A DNA stretch of 64,000 nt from Cheiracanthium punctorium. Its lineage: Eukaryota > Arthropoda > Arachnida > Araneae > Cheiracanthiidae. The position numbers and the translations under genes were made by a program. The stretch is taken from assembly GCA_038373885.1 (NCBI GenBank), contig JAWZYV010013267.1, positions 1 through 64,000 of the forward strand, written 5' to 3'. This document shows, one piece after another, positions 32,728 through 45,141 of the stretch (the first letter of the stretch is position 1; each line of letters opens with the position of its first letter). The notes below the pieces were generated by a model that saw only the letters and a list, made by a program, of their open reading frames with translations, was not told the DNA's origin and did no database searches.

Positions 32728-32880
32728 TTAATCCTTTAAGACGCAACCCTTTCCCAATGCTGAAAAAAGGGCAGCCGTTGCCATCGCTCGACTTAACTAC
32801 CAGCAAGATGGCGGACGATCGAAACGTTCAGCGCGTGCCACAGATCTAGATACCCTTTCTTTGACGACAGCTGGCTGCTC
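32728..32880. mobile_element. TTAA MITE, family Y (copy 2, right-truncated)
   Basis: TTAA then TCCTTTAAGACGCAACCCTT, followed by the family core with GCCGTTGCCATCGCTCGACT, AAGATGGCGG (32805-32814) and CGAAACGTTCAGCGCGTGCC. It stops at ACGACAGCTGGCTGC near 32878, about 20 bp before the hAT insertion at 32900. It has only the half unit, like 59039-59210. Confidence 0.75.
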
Positions 32881-32899
32881 ATGATTGTTACTCTGGAAC

Positions 32900-33688
32900 C
32901 AGTGGCGGTTCCTCCATTTGAGTACATGAGTACGTGAACCCCCAGAGGAAAAACTATAAAATAAACACATTAACAAATTAAATTAAAAAAAAAATATTAA
33001 GTACACTTCTAGATTTTTGTGAATTCAAAATGTGAGTTTTACTTTCCACCCCACACCCCACTATTATTAAATACGCTTATTATAGCTAACGCACTGTATC
33101 GTAGGTTACCAACGCATAGTATTTCGCTTGTTCGCACGTGCAATCGGCCAAATGGCCTTCTGAACCGCTCTCGAAAAGACGCAGAGAGAGTTGCGGGAGA
33201 AGTAAGTTGCAGCTGATATCCGTTCGCACATTTTTAGTGTGCTCACGGACGATCTTTTTTTGCCGTTATCTCTTCCGGATTCTCCCTTGGTTTGTTATGT
33301 TCGGTTAGTTAATCCATTTTTTTCATTTTCTTATTATTTTCTTAATTTTTATCATTTTTTACTAAAGTATTTCTTACGAACTAGTGTAAATAATTAAAAT
33401 GAGAATAAAATAAGTGTTTCGGAGCTAAAAAGCAATTACATTTTTCAATATTACCCTTTGAAAAAAAATGGAAAAAAAAATCAAGACAACAGCTTTGCTA
33501 AAACTTATCTTGGTGACGAAATGTAAGACCAAAGATCACCTGTTTTCTTTCAGTTGCATGCATTGTTTTCCTTTACTGCTGAAAACGCAAATATATTTTA
33601 ACTTCTAAGGTGTGTCGTATCTGCATATTCAATTTTCGAAATTTATTTTGTGAACCTCCAATTAAATAACCCGCATGAACCGCCACTG
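32900..33688. mobile_element. Non-autonomous hAT element, 789 bp
   Basis: Left end CAGTGGCGGTTCCTCCATT; right end CATGAACCGCCACTG, inverted. Perfect 8-bp duplication TCTGGAAC (32892-32899 and 33689-33696). It holds a 65-codon plus-strand frame (33019-33216) without a hAT dimerisation or DDE motif; a relic exon of a parent transposase is possible but not shown. Confidence 0.92.
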
Positions 33689-33827
33689 TCTGGAACACTT
33701 CCGGTTCTACCGCTGCAAAATAAAACTTTTACCGTAATAATTCCAAAGGAAATTAAAAAGGTTATGATTGAAAAACGTAATAAAATCCACACTAATGGTG
33801 CCATATGCAAGACCTTTTCCATAAATA

Positions 33828-34006
33828 CAGTGGAACCTCACAAGTTGGACATCCCCATAAGTAGGACACCTCCCTAAGTTTGACACTTTTCTGGGAGAAC
33901 GGAACGTGTTCATAATATAGAAATATACCTCTATAAGTTGATCCGCACTGAAAGTTGGACACTTTTTGAGGGAACCACAGGTGTCCAACGTACGGAGGTT
34001 TCACTG
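33828..34006. mobile_element. pogo/Tigger-type MITE, 179 bp
   Basis: The left end CAGTGGAACCTCACAAGTTGG is inverted as TACGGAGGTTTCACTG, with TA on both sides (33826-33827, 34007-34008). The interior is made of diverged repeats of AAGTTGGACAC/TAAGTAGGACACC, as in other pogo MITEs. The minus-strand frames 33707-33988 and 33792-34043 cross it by chance. Confidence 0.85.
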
Positions 34007-34009
34007 TAT

Positions 34010-36676
34010 TTACATATTGAGAGAAGGACAGTAATAATTGCACTAAGTTAAAAATCTGAAAATCTACTCATTCCCTCATTTTTAGCACTTATTTGTCATT
34101 TTTAACTCCAGGAAATTGCTTTATTTGGGTAGAAAAGTTGTCGCTTCTACATAATTGCTTTATTTTCAAACATAATGATTTACAGTTTTCGCAACTTCAG
34201 TACGTCTGAAATAGTTTCTCATAATTATTCAAACTATCGTTGGCATGATACTCTGAGTTTAGAATTAATTTAACAACATAAGTGGCAGCAATGTTAACTG
34301 CAATAATATAAATTGACAGTAATAAAATAAAAAAAATAGAATATGTTTATTTTTTCTTTTTGGTCAAATGTTTTTTTAACGCCCAATGCAATTTCTTTCA
34401 CTACTTTAACGAAAACATTTAGCTTTATCGCCTAGTTTGCTTATAAGTTAGCATTCTCCTTTTGTTTTATGTACGAAGTTAAACTTTTAGGAGATTACAC
34501 TTCCCTTAGAAAGTTGGATAAAGCCCTTTTTGTACATACAGATGGACCTCACTCACTAACTGTTGGTGTAGACCTGGAAGCGAAGACAATATTCACAAAA
34601 TGTTCATTTACAATGACGATGACACTCTTGATTGATCAGCAAACAGTATTTATGAGGCGATAAATTTTAACAGTTTAAATTCCTGCAAAACTCAAACTCT
34701 TAGTGAAATTCCATACTCATTAAAATATTAATCTAATGTCACAAAAAAAAAAAAAAAACCTCCGTAATGCACTCAAAGTCATTTCCTGGCATAAATATAC
34801 ACGCTCGTAACAAATGTTAACTCATTACTTTAATCATCCCAAGATAGAACATCTTTTTTCCTTCATTTGTAAACTACACCATTGCAAAGTGAAAAATATA
34901 ATTAAAATTTAATGCTAAAGTTCATAATCTCATTCACATGCTAGGTTTGGAAATTAAAACCGTGCAAAGCTAGCTAGCAGTCAGTGCGGGAAATGCTTTT
35001 TCTTTAAGCGGTAGGATCGCTGCACGTCCCTCGATTTCCAATGTTTACATTTTGAAAGTAAATTTGGGGACCACAAATCCCAGCAAGTAGCTACGGAGAT
35101 TGTTAGCTCCTATAGTCTACCTTCGTGGTTTTCTACTAATCCCTCAGAATCAGAATAGGTCGCTCTGCAACAACTACTGTGTCAAAAACATTATTTCTAT
35201 TTTTTTAAATCCATACATTACATAAAGACTGAAATAATGATATGAAGATTTCTGAATTAAAAAGCGAAATATTTTGAAGTTCAATTTATCACCAATTATA
35301 ATTAATCAGAAAGAAAAAAAAATGTGTGTTATTTTATTAAAAGAGTCAGATTCCGAGCTTTGGAATTGGCATTATACAAACCAAAGCAGGTTCTAAAATA
35401 GATAAAACGGTCTGTCACTATTTTGCCAGGTATCATTAGCAGGAAAGTCTTATATCGCAAACAAAGAATAAAATCATCTCGAATGATTTATTTAAAACAT
35501 TCCACTACTTTAACGAAAACATTCAACCGAATTTTGGACATATTTACGACATTTTTCATAATTGCTACTTTTAAAAGAAAGCATAAATTTCTAAACGACA
35601 AAAATTAAATGCGAAATATCTTGCAATTTAATTTATCATCCAAGGAGTTACGTGAGTCAGAATCCAAGCCTACGTTCGACGAATAAATGCAGATTCTAAA
35701 ATAGAAAAATGTTCTGCCTTTCGTTTGACAAGTGCCATTAGCAAGAGTTACTTCTCAAACAAAGAATAAAAATCGTCTGGAAAATTTATTTAAAGCATTC
35801 CATTACTCCAACAAAAACATTCAACAGAATTTTGAAATGCAACAATCCGCGGTTTGCCTCCATCAGCTGTCCCAATATTTAAGAACGTTTTATTATTATT
35901 ATTATCATCATTCTTTTAAAAAAGAAAACACGCAAATATTTTTCATTTATTGTCCCTGAAATACGTCCAAGATCCCCTCTCCTCCCCCCCTCCCTCAAAT
36001 ATTAATATCGCGAGAAAAAGGACGTCAAAAAAGCGACAGCGAAGACGCCACTGCCACCCAGTAAACTAAAACTTCCAGCAACGCCCCTTATAATAACAAT
36101 TCCCACGTGATTCTGTATATTCTACAAGTCAGAGAAAACGAAAGAAAGAAAAATGGCGAAGTATCATGAATATACCTCCACCTTTTTCACTATGCGTTGA
36201 CACCCTCTAAAACGCTCGCAAATAATGGACTGCGACAAAAAGGCTCCGGGCGCTGAGAAAAAAAAAATAAATAAATAGAAGTGGGGGAGAGAAAAAAAGA
36301 GGGCGCGCCCAATCCGGGGCGCTAGCATGGGCGTCGGTTCACTTCAAAGAAAGGTGAATGAATGGATTAGTCGATAGAATTTTTGCAGGTTGGAGAAAAT
36401 GAGGGGGGGGGGGCTTTCAGAAGCACCTGTGTGAGGAAGCAAACGTTTTTCAGAAAGAGAAATAGGAATGAATTCGTAAGTTACAATGAAGCAAACAATG
36501 TTTTGCTTGCCACATACATGTATTTCTGTGAAGTGTCATAATTTTTTTCATCACTAATAAGAATGAATAACAAAATATCGAAAATCAAAACTACAACTAA
36601 ATTCACAGATGAAATTATAGATTACAAAAAAGTCGTCTTTAGTAATGAGCGAGGTGACATATTCATCTACGTCTGT
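34010..36676. other. Unassigned AT-rich region with a ~310-bp direct repeat
   Basis: Between about 35280 and 35960 two similar stretches occur. At 35395-35600: AAAATAGATAAAACGGTCTG, TATCATTAGCAGGAAAG, TTATTTAAAACATTCCACTAC, CATTCAACCGAATTTTGGA. At 35695-35930: AAAATAGAAAAATGTTCTGC, GCCATTAGCAAGAG, TTATTTAAAGCATTCCATTAC, CATTCAACAGAATTTTGAA. A local tandem duplication of unknown type. The rest, including 36030-36400 with A/G runs and a 10-base G run, is unrecognised. Confidence 0.45.
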
Positions 36677-36855
36677 CAGGGGCGTAGCCAAGGGGGACGG
36701 TTAGGGGGGTCATAACCCCCCCCTAATGAGGAATTTTTTGCCACACAAAATGTATATTCTTCACTACATTATCACACACACGTATACATATATATGAGTT
36801 GCAGTAATCGTAACTAACCCCCCCCACCATGAAAAAAATTCTGGCTATGCCCCTG
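36677..36855. mobile_element. hAT MITE, 'caggggcgtagcc' family, 179 bp
   Basis: Ends CAGGGGCGTAGCCAAGGGG and TTCTGGCTATGCCCCTG. Perfect 8-bp duplication ACGTCTGT (36669-36676 and 36856-36863). The interior shares TTTTTTGCCACACAAAATGT, TTCTTCACTACATTATCACA and the ACACACGTATACATATATAT block with 17675-17812. Confidence 0.93.
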
Positions 36856-36911
36856 ACGTCTGTCTACCCTTTTTCTGTTTATGTGATGCTAGAGCTATGA
36901 TTTTCATGTGC

Positions 36912-37561
36912 GCAGTGCAAGATTCGCAATCTCTGTTAAACCTTTGTATCACCGTATTGCAAATCTGCAAAATACCAATTAAAGCTGTACAAATTAATCA
37001 TTATTAAAAAATACTTCAATCACTTTTTTTTCTAGAATAACGTAGCAGAAAATAATTTTTTTAAGGAATTCTGAAAAGTTTGTGATACTGAATTAATATT
37101 CTAACACGAAACTATATTTTGTCCTTCAGCAGTCCAAGATTCTCTATCGCTATTAAACCTGTGTATCACCGTATTGCAGACCTCTGCAAAATACCAATTA
37201 AAGATGTACAAATTAACCATTATTTAAAGATATTTCAATCACTTTTTTTCCCAGAATAACGTTGCAGAAAAGAAATTTTAAAAAGAATTCTGAAAAGTAT
37301 GGGATACTGAATTAATATTCTAACGAGAAATATTTTGTCCTTCAGCAGTCCAAGATTCGCAATCTTTATTTAACCTTTGTATCACCGTATTGCAGATCTG
37401 CAAAATATCAATTAAAGCTGTACAAATTAATCATTATTAAAAAATATTTGAATAACTTTTTTTCTAGAATAACGTAGCATAAAATAAAAAAAAAAAAAAA
37501 ATTCGGATAAGTTTGCGGCATTGAATTAATATTCTAACACGAGACTATATTTTGTCCTTCA
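36912..37561. repeat. Three tandem ~217-bp units
   Basis: Units start GCAGT(G/C)CAAGATTC at 36912, 37129 and 37345; a fourth start at 37562 diverges at once. Each contains TTTGTATCACCGTATTGCA, AAATACCAATTAAAG, TGTACAAATTAATCATTATT, AGAATAACGTAGCAGAAAA and TGAATTAATATTCTAACA, and ends TTTTGTCCTTCA. Periods are 217, 216 and 217 bp. Unit identity is high, so the array is fairly young or homogenised. Confidence 0.92.
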
Positions 37562-38013
37562 GCAGTCCACTATTGGTTATTGCAGCACTTTGTTTTTTCA
37601 TAAGTCAGTCTAACAAAAATGTTATTATTCTATTAAAAGCTGCCAGCTTGTTCACAAGCACTTCGGTAACACTTTGGTATACTACAGATATATTTTCAAG
37701 CAATACAAAAATAAAAATAACCTTGCTATTAAACTCTGAAAAAAAAAAAGCATTTTGGACAAAAAGTTTTACATTAATCAGAAAATTGGGAACAGAGCCG
37801 CCCCTTACGGTTGTGCAGGTTGTGCGTCGCACAAGGGCGCCTCGGTGCTAGGGGCGCCAAACGGAGGCAAGACAGACAAGAAATTTTGTATATGAAGCTA
37901 ATATTGTTAAGGTGCGATTTTAGTGATTCTGTTTTCATATCACCAAAAGTGGGACTTTAAGTCCTATAAAGAATTATTTTTAGCAGGGCCGTAGCTAAAG
38001 GTTTGGCGGGACT

Positions 38014-38183
38014 CAGGGGCGGCCCGACACGGTAAGCGAGGTAAGCATAGTATCGGGCGCCATATTCGAAGGGACACCATTTCGAACTCAAAAAACGGGA
38101 GAAGAACTTGATCAAGAGAATAAAAACGGGGCGCCTTTTTTACTTTTGCAGGGGGTCGGACACGTACCCTAGGGCCACCCTTG
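38014..38183. mobile_element. Probable nested hAT MITE
   Basis: Left end CAGGGGCGGCCCGACACGG; right end complement CAAGGGTGGCCCTAGGGTA with GTCCGACCCCC inside. ATCGGGCGCCA and GGGGCGCC motifs lie inside. Flanking octamers GCGGGACT and GCGACACA agree at only 5 of 8 positions. An upstream GCAGGGCCGTAGCTAAAGG at 37984 could be another hAT end without a partner. Confidence 0.5.
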
Positions 38184-38389
38184 GCGACACAAGATCAGCT
38201 GGATCACAAAAATTGTAGGCAGAGTTTCACTGTTTTATGTTTTATTTACTTTTTTTCAAAATAGCACATCTGTAAGAAGAATAGGTAGGATTTTGTTAAG
38301 TACAATAATTATGAGGGAATTAAAATTTATTATTGAAGTTGTTCAAGAAGTAGTGGAAGGGGGGCGCAATTTGGAGTGTTCTGCCAGGG

Positions 38390-40231
38390 GTGCAAAACCA
38401 CCTATCTACTCTCCTAGTTTTTATCCCTGAAAAAGACTGTTTTCTATATATTCTCGACCAGTGTCGCAACTGGAGATTGTGTCAAACGGGACAAACCTCA
38501 ATTTTACACCCTCTTCTTACAATTTTCGTGCTCCCGGCGTCCGGGGCATGTGCCCCTTTTGCCATACCTGGATTTGAATACCATCCTCCTTGGAAATTAT
38601 TCTGCCGAAGATCATGGGCTCTGAGCATGAATTATTTTATTTTAATGAAATGAAGTACTGCACCATTTTTTTTTTCTATTGGGCGAGGGGTGGGGGCGAA
38701 GTAAAATGTGTAAAACTGGAAAGAACACTTTACAAAAAAACAGGCCTAGAAGGCGCAAACCTGTTAGAGATATAAGTTCATGTATACAAGGCACATTCAA
38801 AAATTTACAGACAAAGTTTTTTCATGGAACTTCCCAGTCTACCTACCTCAAATTATTGCAAAGCTGCTTTCATTACTGGATCGCATTACTATAGTTTTAC
38901 TAATAGTACTGGTTAAGGTTTATGTGATTTCATACAGACATACCTTAATTCACTGAACATCAATATTTTAGATTTAAGGGGCCAAGCCTATGACAACGGT
39001 GCAAATATGAAAGGAAAGCATAAAGCACTACAACAAAAACAAAGAAATAAATCCACGGGCTTTTTTTTTATTCCATGCGCTGTCCATACATTAAACCTGG
39101 TTGTTAATGATGCAGACAAAGTGACATTTGAAACAGTAAACTTTTTTAGCGTAATATAAGAACTGTATAGTAATTATTTTTCAAGCTTTGTTAAACGATG
39201 GGCTATAATCAAAATATGTTAGAAATTTAAATTTAAAGCCACTGTTCACAACTAGATGGGAAAGTAGAATAGAGGCAATTAAACCTCTTAAGAATAACCT
39301 CAAAGAAATTTAACAAGCTCTTTTGCGGAAGATAACTCCAAAGACATCGAAAGTAGGGTACAAGCAGATAATTTAATAACGAAATTATTTTCATTTAAAT
39401 TTATTTGTTCAATTAACATATGGTACGAAATTTTAAGCCATATTAATGTAATAAGCAAGATGATGCAAGATCCCACATATTGCATTCAAACCGTCATACA
39501 AAGTCTTGATTCTATTTTTACAGTATTTCAAAGAACAACGGAGTGATGAAATGTTTGAAAATTTCATATCGTCTTCAATGAAAATAGCAACTGGCCTAAA
39601 TGTTGAAAGCTCTTTTCCCGAAATTCGAAGAAGAAATAGGAAAAGAATGTTTGAATATGAAGGACCAGATGAAAACTATTAACGATGGAAAAGAAAATTT
39701 TAAAGTGAATTTCTTTTTCACAATTTTAGATACCGCAATTGCATCAATTACAGAAAGGTTCCTATTGATCAAAGTATACAATGACGATTTTTAAACTCAT
39801 TCACAATATAAATAAGCTTAATGAATTTGAAGATTTATTAAATATTTGTCAGAGTTTTGCATCTGTGACGAAAAAAAATTCTGAAAGCGATATTGATGTG
39901 AAAAACCTTGTTTGAAGAACTGAAATTGCTTCAACGATATTAAAGACAATATGCAACTTATGTACTTGATTATTTATATAAGCATGTTTTAACAGAAACC
40001 TTTCCAAATGTCACTGTGGTACTGAGAATTTATTTGACGTTACCAGAATCTGTAGCCTCAGGGGAAAGAATTTTTTCGAAATTAAAAAAATAAAAAACTA
40101 TTTACGCTCAACTATGTCTGAAGAACGACTTATCAAAGACTTCGATTGAAAACGAAATTTTGAATAAATTAGATATAAAAAACTTAATTAAGAATTTTGT
40201 TGTAATGAAAGCACGAAAAGCAAAAATTTAG
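38390..40231 (+). pseudogene. hAT transposase pseudogene (ZMYM1-like subfamily)
   Basis: The central block DLRGQAYDNGANMKGKHKAL (about 38972-39030) and PCAVHTLNLVVNDA (about 39075-39117) are hallmarks of the hAT-type transposase-like proteins often labelled zinc finger MYM-type protein 1-like. The C-terminal region has SEERLIKDFD-like sequence near 40110-40150, where hAT proteins place their dimerisation domain. Many stops and frameshifts (for example near 39160, 39260, 39310, 39550 and 40090) break it into pieces of 60 codons or so. The upstream part (38390-38780) also reads as mixed frames. It would have catalysed cut-and-paste transposition of the surrounding element and cannot do so now. 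Confidence 0.82.
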
Positions 40232-40549
40232 TTTTAACACCAGTTTTTTTATGATATTAGTGAAAAATTTATTTAATTTTAATGTGCTTCTTTTTTTAAG
40301 TACTTGATAATTTTAATGTGATTAGGTAACATGTTACATGTAATGCTACGAAACTTTGTTTTTGTTTTCTATTTATTGATAGTATAAGCAAATGTTACTT
40401 ACGTTATAGGCATATATATGGAAATTTTAGCTATACATTTATATGAAAATTTAAAAACAAATCTTAATTTAAGGAGACAGGGGGGGGGGGCGCCAAAAAA
40501 GTAGTTGCACAAAGGCGCAATCCACCCTAGGAGCGGCCCTGATTGGGAA

Positions 40550-42223
40550 ATTTCAGTATATTTGTAATTTGTTTCTGCACATTGCCGAAACTTTTTTCAA
40601 AAATTTAAGTTGTTGAGGTATAAAGGGTTACACATATTTTATGAGGTAATAACGCTTATCAATGAACACAAGTCAATAACTTGTTAACGAAGACTGCTAG
40701 AGTGGATTAGGTGCACAAATTTGCTTCCGCTGTTTTCCTATAGATGGCATCACCGGAAAGTAATGGTCGAAATAAGTAGACCATTAGACGCCATGAATAA
40801 ACTTGGATACCTCTCAATATAATCTCACCTAACTAGGAAGATAAGACGTTCCAAACGCCTCGATTATAAAACATTTTCCAACACAGTCTTTCTTGAGCAA
40901 AATTTGGCGGTGCATCGTGTATGTTCAAGATTTTCTTTTCTTCTGAATATTTAGTAATTCTTATAGGTTCGCTGTTTAAAATCGTGCATAGGACTTGCAA
41001 AGATACTTTTTTTTTAAACTCTCAAGAACCTAACTGAATTCTTTAAAAGAAGTTCAAACGTTGAATGATTTCTGAAAATAACAATTTTAAATTTCATACA
41101 TTTCTGGATAAATACTGCATATATCTGTCTGGTCTCGCAAGTATCCGTAATGGCAGTTAATTGAACGAAAAAGAAGAAAAAAAGCAATTCCACAAACTAC
41201 CAGATGTCATCTGAAACCTACACATATCTTTTTTTTTTAAATCGTAAATACATCTGCAAGTAACATCTCATTTAAAAACATTTGACAAAATTACATAAAG
41301 TCAATTAGAAAGCAAACACAGCTAATCGAATTTGGTTTCTTTGTAGTTAGTTCAACGGGACTGTTCCCAAAGAGTACCTACGGCGAGATAAATCACTGGC
41401 ATAGAAGAGAGACAGAGAGAGTTAAGATAATGGCATTATACACTCGAAGTTGGCAACATCTGCCAAATGAAAGATACGGCACTGAGAAGGCAGATGGCTG
41501 AGCAACTCTTTGAATACCTGGCAGGTGGAAAAGTGACCGTTAGATGGATGCACTGGCAGGATATAGAGGTTGGAGAAAGAAATATGCTTTTTATGATGCA
41601 AATGTCATCTTAATTACGTAATTATGAGCTAACGTCAAGCAAAAAGGCTGCTTTGTTTCATGAACGCGCTAAATATTAGGGTTATTTTTCAGACACGCGA
41701 ATCAAAATACAGACGAAGGAACCAAATAGTTATTGTAGTGGCGTTGCTAAACATTGTGTCAGACGGTACGGATATATTTGGTGTCAATTACGAAATAATC
41801 TCTAAGATAGTCTTCTAAGACAGTTAATTTAGATAGTTAGCCTAACCTTTCACGCACAGACGCGTAGCTGGAAGGGGGAGGGGCATCTCTTCCCAGGCGC
41901 AGTACTCAAGGGGTGCCAAATTAATGTTACGAAATTTTGGGATAAAATGATGTGCGTACAGAAAAAAATAAAAAATAAAACAACGTACCTTAGTGTTGAG
42001 GAACCTAAAACCGCAATGTATCATATCAAATCACTACAAACCTAAAACTCAAAGCTAAGCATGAGACGCCTGTATAAGGGGCAGCTGGGGATTCGTCTAG
42101 GCCGCATGTACAGTGAACATTATCGTAGCGTACTGAACTTTTTTGCATAATTTAGTACTTAAGTTTGAAAGACCAAGATGCTCTTTCACCCCAAAATGCA
42201 ATACTCCACCCTAAAAGTACACA
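40550..42223. other. Unassigned AT-rich region
   Basis: No gene. At 41857-41900, CAGACGCGTAGCTGGAAGGGGG looks like a degraded hAT left end (compare CAGGGGCGTAGCCAGG) without a partner. A GAGAGACAGAGAGAG repeat lies near 41407. Confidence 0.4.
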
Positions 42224-42615
42224 CAGGCCCGGACTGGCCAGGTCGGGTGGTCGGCGATTGCCGATGGCCCCAGGAGAGGCCTCCCAAAATGGATATACTT
42301 CTTTATTATTAGAGTGATTATACATGTATCAGAGTAATATATCTGTGGGTTAATCCCGGCCTGGGCATGAGTGTTAACTTGTCCGTCCCTTCATAGGGGG
42401 TGACGCTGTCCGCCCACTGGGTGCCCCTTAATAAAATGGCCACAATACCTTCGGGCAGTTGTTGTGGACAATGCTTAATCGGCAAGTGCCCACCCGTTGA
42501 AAAAAAAAAAAGAGCAAGTATTACATATCATAATATTTTATTCCCCCTAAATTCTCCAGTAAGGGGCCCTTTTCAATCTCTAACGGAGGTCCCCAAAGGT
42601 GCCAGTCCGGGCCTG
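42224..42615. mobile_element. hAT MITE, 392 bp
   Basis: Inverted ends CAGGCCCGGACTGGCC and GGTGCCAGTCCGGGCCTG. Flanks AGTACACA (42216-42223) and AGTTCACA (42616-42623) match at 7 of 8 positions. The 110-codon plus-strand frame (42400-42732) begins inside and runs out of the element; it is not a gene. Confidence 0.9.
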
Positions 42616-43045
42616 AGTTCACATATGGCCGCCTATGGAGTTAAGTTCTTATCTTCAATTACTGGAGAATGGCAACAGGTGCAACATAAAATCTTGATAA
42701 TAACTAAATGTATATATTTTTTTAATTTCTAGAAATAGGGGTGTCGGATGGTCACAGAGGGAGCCCGTGTCACATTATCTTTGTTAAAAAAATTATTCAT
42801 TTTAAAACCAAAATTGAATTTTAACAATTAAGGGTAATAGTGTCTAGTTATTGCAATAGTGTTGCTACGCACAGTGTCACCAACATCCACCAAGAAAGCT
42901 ACTACTGTATGAGAAAAGAAAAAAAAATGTTAACGGTAATTTTTTTTTTATTTGGTTGTTTTCTTTTAACCCTACAGTTAAAATATTGTTTCGCATTCTT
43001 AGACATAATACCAATATACAGAGTTATCAATTTATTTTAAAACTT
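42616..43045. other. Unassigned AT-rich spacer
   Basis: No element boundaries or coding motifs. A/T runs at 42920 and 42940. Confidence 0.35.
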
Positions 43046-43930
43046 TGATGCCGAAATCCCCGTGATCTGGCTGTGACCAATCTGCAATCCAGAATGGGAT
43101 CTTTTGAAAATGCTGTCATTCTTGTCGACTCAAGATCAGCTATGGAGACAATTGCATTCCAACACCTTTCAGAATTTTCACTCGTGTGTAAAATAAAACG
43201 AATTATATGGGAATTAAATATGAACGACAAAACGGTAGAATTCCAATGGATACCATCTCATGTGGACATAGATGGTAACGAAAGAGCCGACCGATTGGCT
43301 AAACAAGGCACAGAGTCAGATTGAAGAGGTTGCTATTCCATGGGATTCCCTTAAAAGATGCATACGAGAGAAAACCATTAACTATAACAAGGATCTATCA
43401 AATAAATCCAGAACTAAACGATGGGAGAATATTAAAAATGACTGGAAAGAATTCTGTCACAGATCACGTAAAGAGGCTGTGGCCAATTTTAGATTGAAGA
43501 ACTGGACATGACTACCTAGCCGAACACCTAAAGAGAACACCAGGCATATTGGCCAATAGTCTATGTCCTATCTATAAAACAGACACTATGAATAGAGAAC
43601 ACTTGCTTGTCTTCCCCGGCTTTGACCCGACATTTACAACTAAAGGTGATGTTTGCCTACTTTATAGGATCGCCAGGGATCTCAAGTCCTGAACAGTTGA
43701 AAACTCCTCCGCTATACTTTAAAATTGTTTTTCAGCGATTTTACTTGTAATTTTATAGATGTTCTGGTGTTTGAATACTGTCCGATTTTATTGATGATTT
43801 TTTTATGATGTTTTTTAAATTATCTGTATTTTAAATGCATTTGTATTTTTGATGTTTATTCGAGTGGCCAGATGTTTTTTGGATTGAGTTCTTTTTTAGT
43901 CATATGTTACAATAACAACAACAAATTTAT
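43046..43930 (+). pseudogene. 3' end of a non-LTR retrotransposon: RNase H and C-terminal zinc-binding region
   Basis: The frame 43073-43324 carries an RNase H domain: VILVDSRSAMETI has the middle catalytic Asp, and IPSHVDIDGNERADRLAK has the His-containing block and the last Asp. After a frame change the ORF continues (43272-43511, CIREKTINYNKDL..KRWENI..WKEFCHRS). After another frame change it continues from about 43500 (TGHDYLAEHLKR) to a stop near 43692. There the usual CPxC..MNREHLLVCP zinc-binding motif is partly mutated (C to Y, C to F). RNase H after the reverse transcriptase and this C-terminal Cys/His motif are typical of Jockey/I-type LINEs. A 3' UTR of about 200 bp ends in an ACAATAACAACAACAAA tail near 43910-43926. 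The endonuclease and RT are absent, so this is a 5'-truncated insertion with at least two frameshifts. Confidence 0.82.
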
Positions 43931-44527
43931 TTTAATAATAACTAAGTAAATATACAAAAATTGAACACCTTTATGAGGTTACGCAAAAGGAGAATAGACA
44001 GTGGCATAATTAGCATCAGTACCGCCCAATGTATAAACGTCACTTCTAAATTTACCTCAACAATTTTTGTTCTCTAATGTTAAAATAGAAAACTTCGTAA
44101 AACCTTTATTCTACAAACCAATGTGACTCATTGGGATTGTGATCAGAGAAGTCCAGTCGAGAGGTTCTCAAACTTCATGACACAGGGGATCATTTAAAAT
44201 CCTACAAATGAGTTTAGAAGTATTATACACATTTCTGATAAGTGTATTAAAGTAACTACCAATAAAATATTACCGGTACAATTTGCCGGAGATGCAACTA
44301 CTACTACATCTTAACTATATTTTCGTCCGTATATTTATGAGAAGCATAAGCTTGATCGTTCGAGCAATTTTTTAAACTTTGGGCATTTATAGGGAAGTTT
44401 GAACTGACAATACATTGAAGATTTCCTCTCTTGTTACAGTGTGGTGAAGGTATAGCTAATGCTATAGTACATAAATATAATGTCGAAAGTCGTAGTAAAA
44501 TATTTAGAAATTTAAAACAGTGCACGC
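43931..44527. other. Unassigned AT-rich spacer
   Basis: No gene. A minus-strand 91-codon frame (44304-44579) overlaps the start of the next MITE and lacks any motif. Confidence 0.4.
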
Positions 44528-44929
44528 TTAAGGGTGTAGTTCGAAAAAATAAAATCTCCGGTCTACGTACACAAATCAAAATAAGCTAATTTCAACAGGG
44601 ACTCGAAAAAATTCAGGATGATTCTTTCTAAGCTGTATTATGCACCGTATTAAATGAAACAACGGTGCCTTTTATAAAAATTTCGAAAAAGTTCTTCAAC
44701 ATGGAATTGCACGGCAAAAAAGTTTCGAAAACTGGCATATCCAGCTAAATTTTCAATTTTTAATAATTTTTCCTGAAAGTTTCGCTATTGATAGAGGTTT
44801 ATCGTTTATTACAGTGTATAATACAGCTTGTAAAGAGACATTTTAAAAATTTTGAAGTGCATTTCATAATTAGTTTATTTGTATTTATATACCAAAATCA
44901 CTTGTTTTTTTTTCGAACAACACCATTAA
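44528..44929. mobile_element. TTAA palindromic MITE (family P), diverged full copy
   Basis: TTAA to TTAA, 402 bp. The left end TTAAGGGTGTAGTTCGAAAA and the complement of the right end (TTAATGGTGTTGTTCGAAAA) match closely. The interior matches 29947-30275 (ACTCGAAAAAATTCAGGATG, ACCGTATTAAATGAAACAAC, CAGCTTGTAAAGAGACATTT). Confidence 0.82.
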
Positions 44930-45141
44930 TCGAAATTCAAAAGGGTACAAGAGACACTTCCTTATGCATTTAGTCATCAATCCAAGATCAGACAATATAA
45001 GTTGCCAGTTTTCTGTTGAAGTTAAACCATATATAAATTAAAGAACGGGTTTCTAATCCAATCGAATTGTTTGGTGTTAAGTTATGAATGGTATGTAAGA
45101 AATATATTTCGCTGGAAGAATGCAAAACGCACAACCGGAAA

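Larger units (their letters stand above)
37793..40541 (+). mobile_element. hAT element, 2.75 kb, with decayed transposase
   Basis: Inverted ends CAGAGCCGCCCCT (37793) and AGGAGCGGCCCTG (to 40541), with subterminal TTGTGC..GGCGCC blocks also inverted. Perfect 8-bp duplication ATTGGGAA at 37785-37792 and 40542-40549. The interior carries a hAT transposase relic (next entry) and probably a nested hAT MITE at 38014-38183. The perfect duplication with a ruined coding region suggests that it decayed in place. Confidence 0.93.

Noticed and set aside
42400..42732. 110-codon plus-strand open frame
   Set aside because: It begins inside the hAT MITE 42224-42615 and leaves it; no motif.
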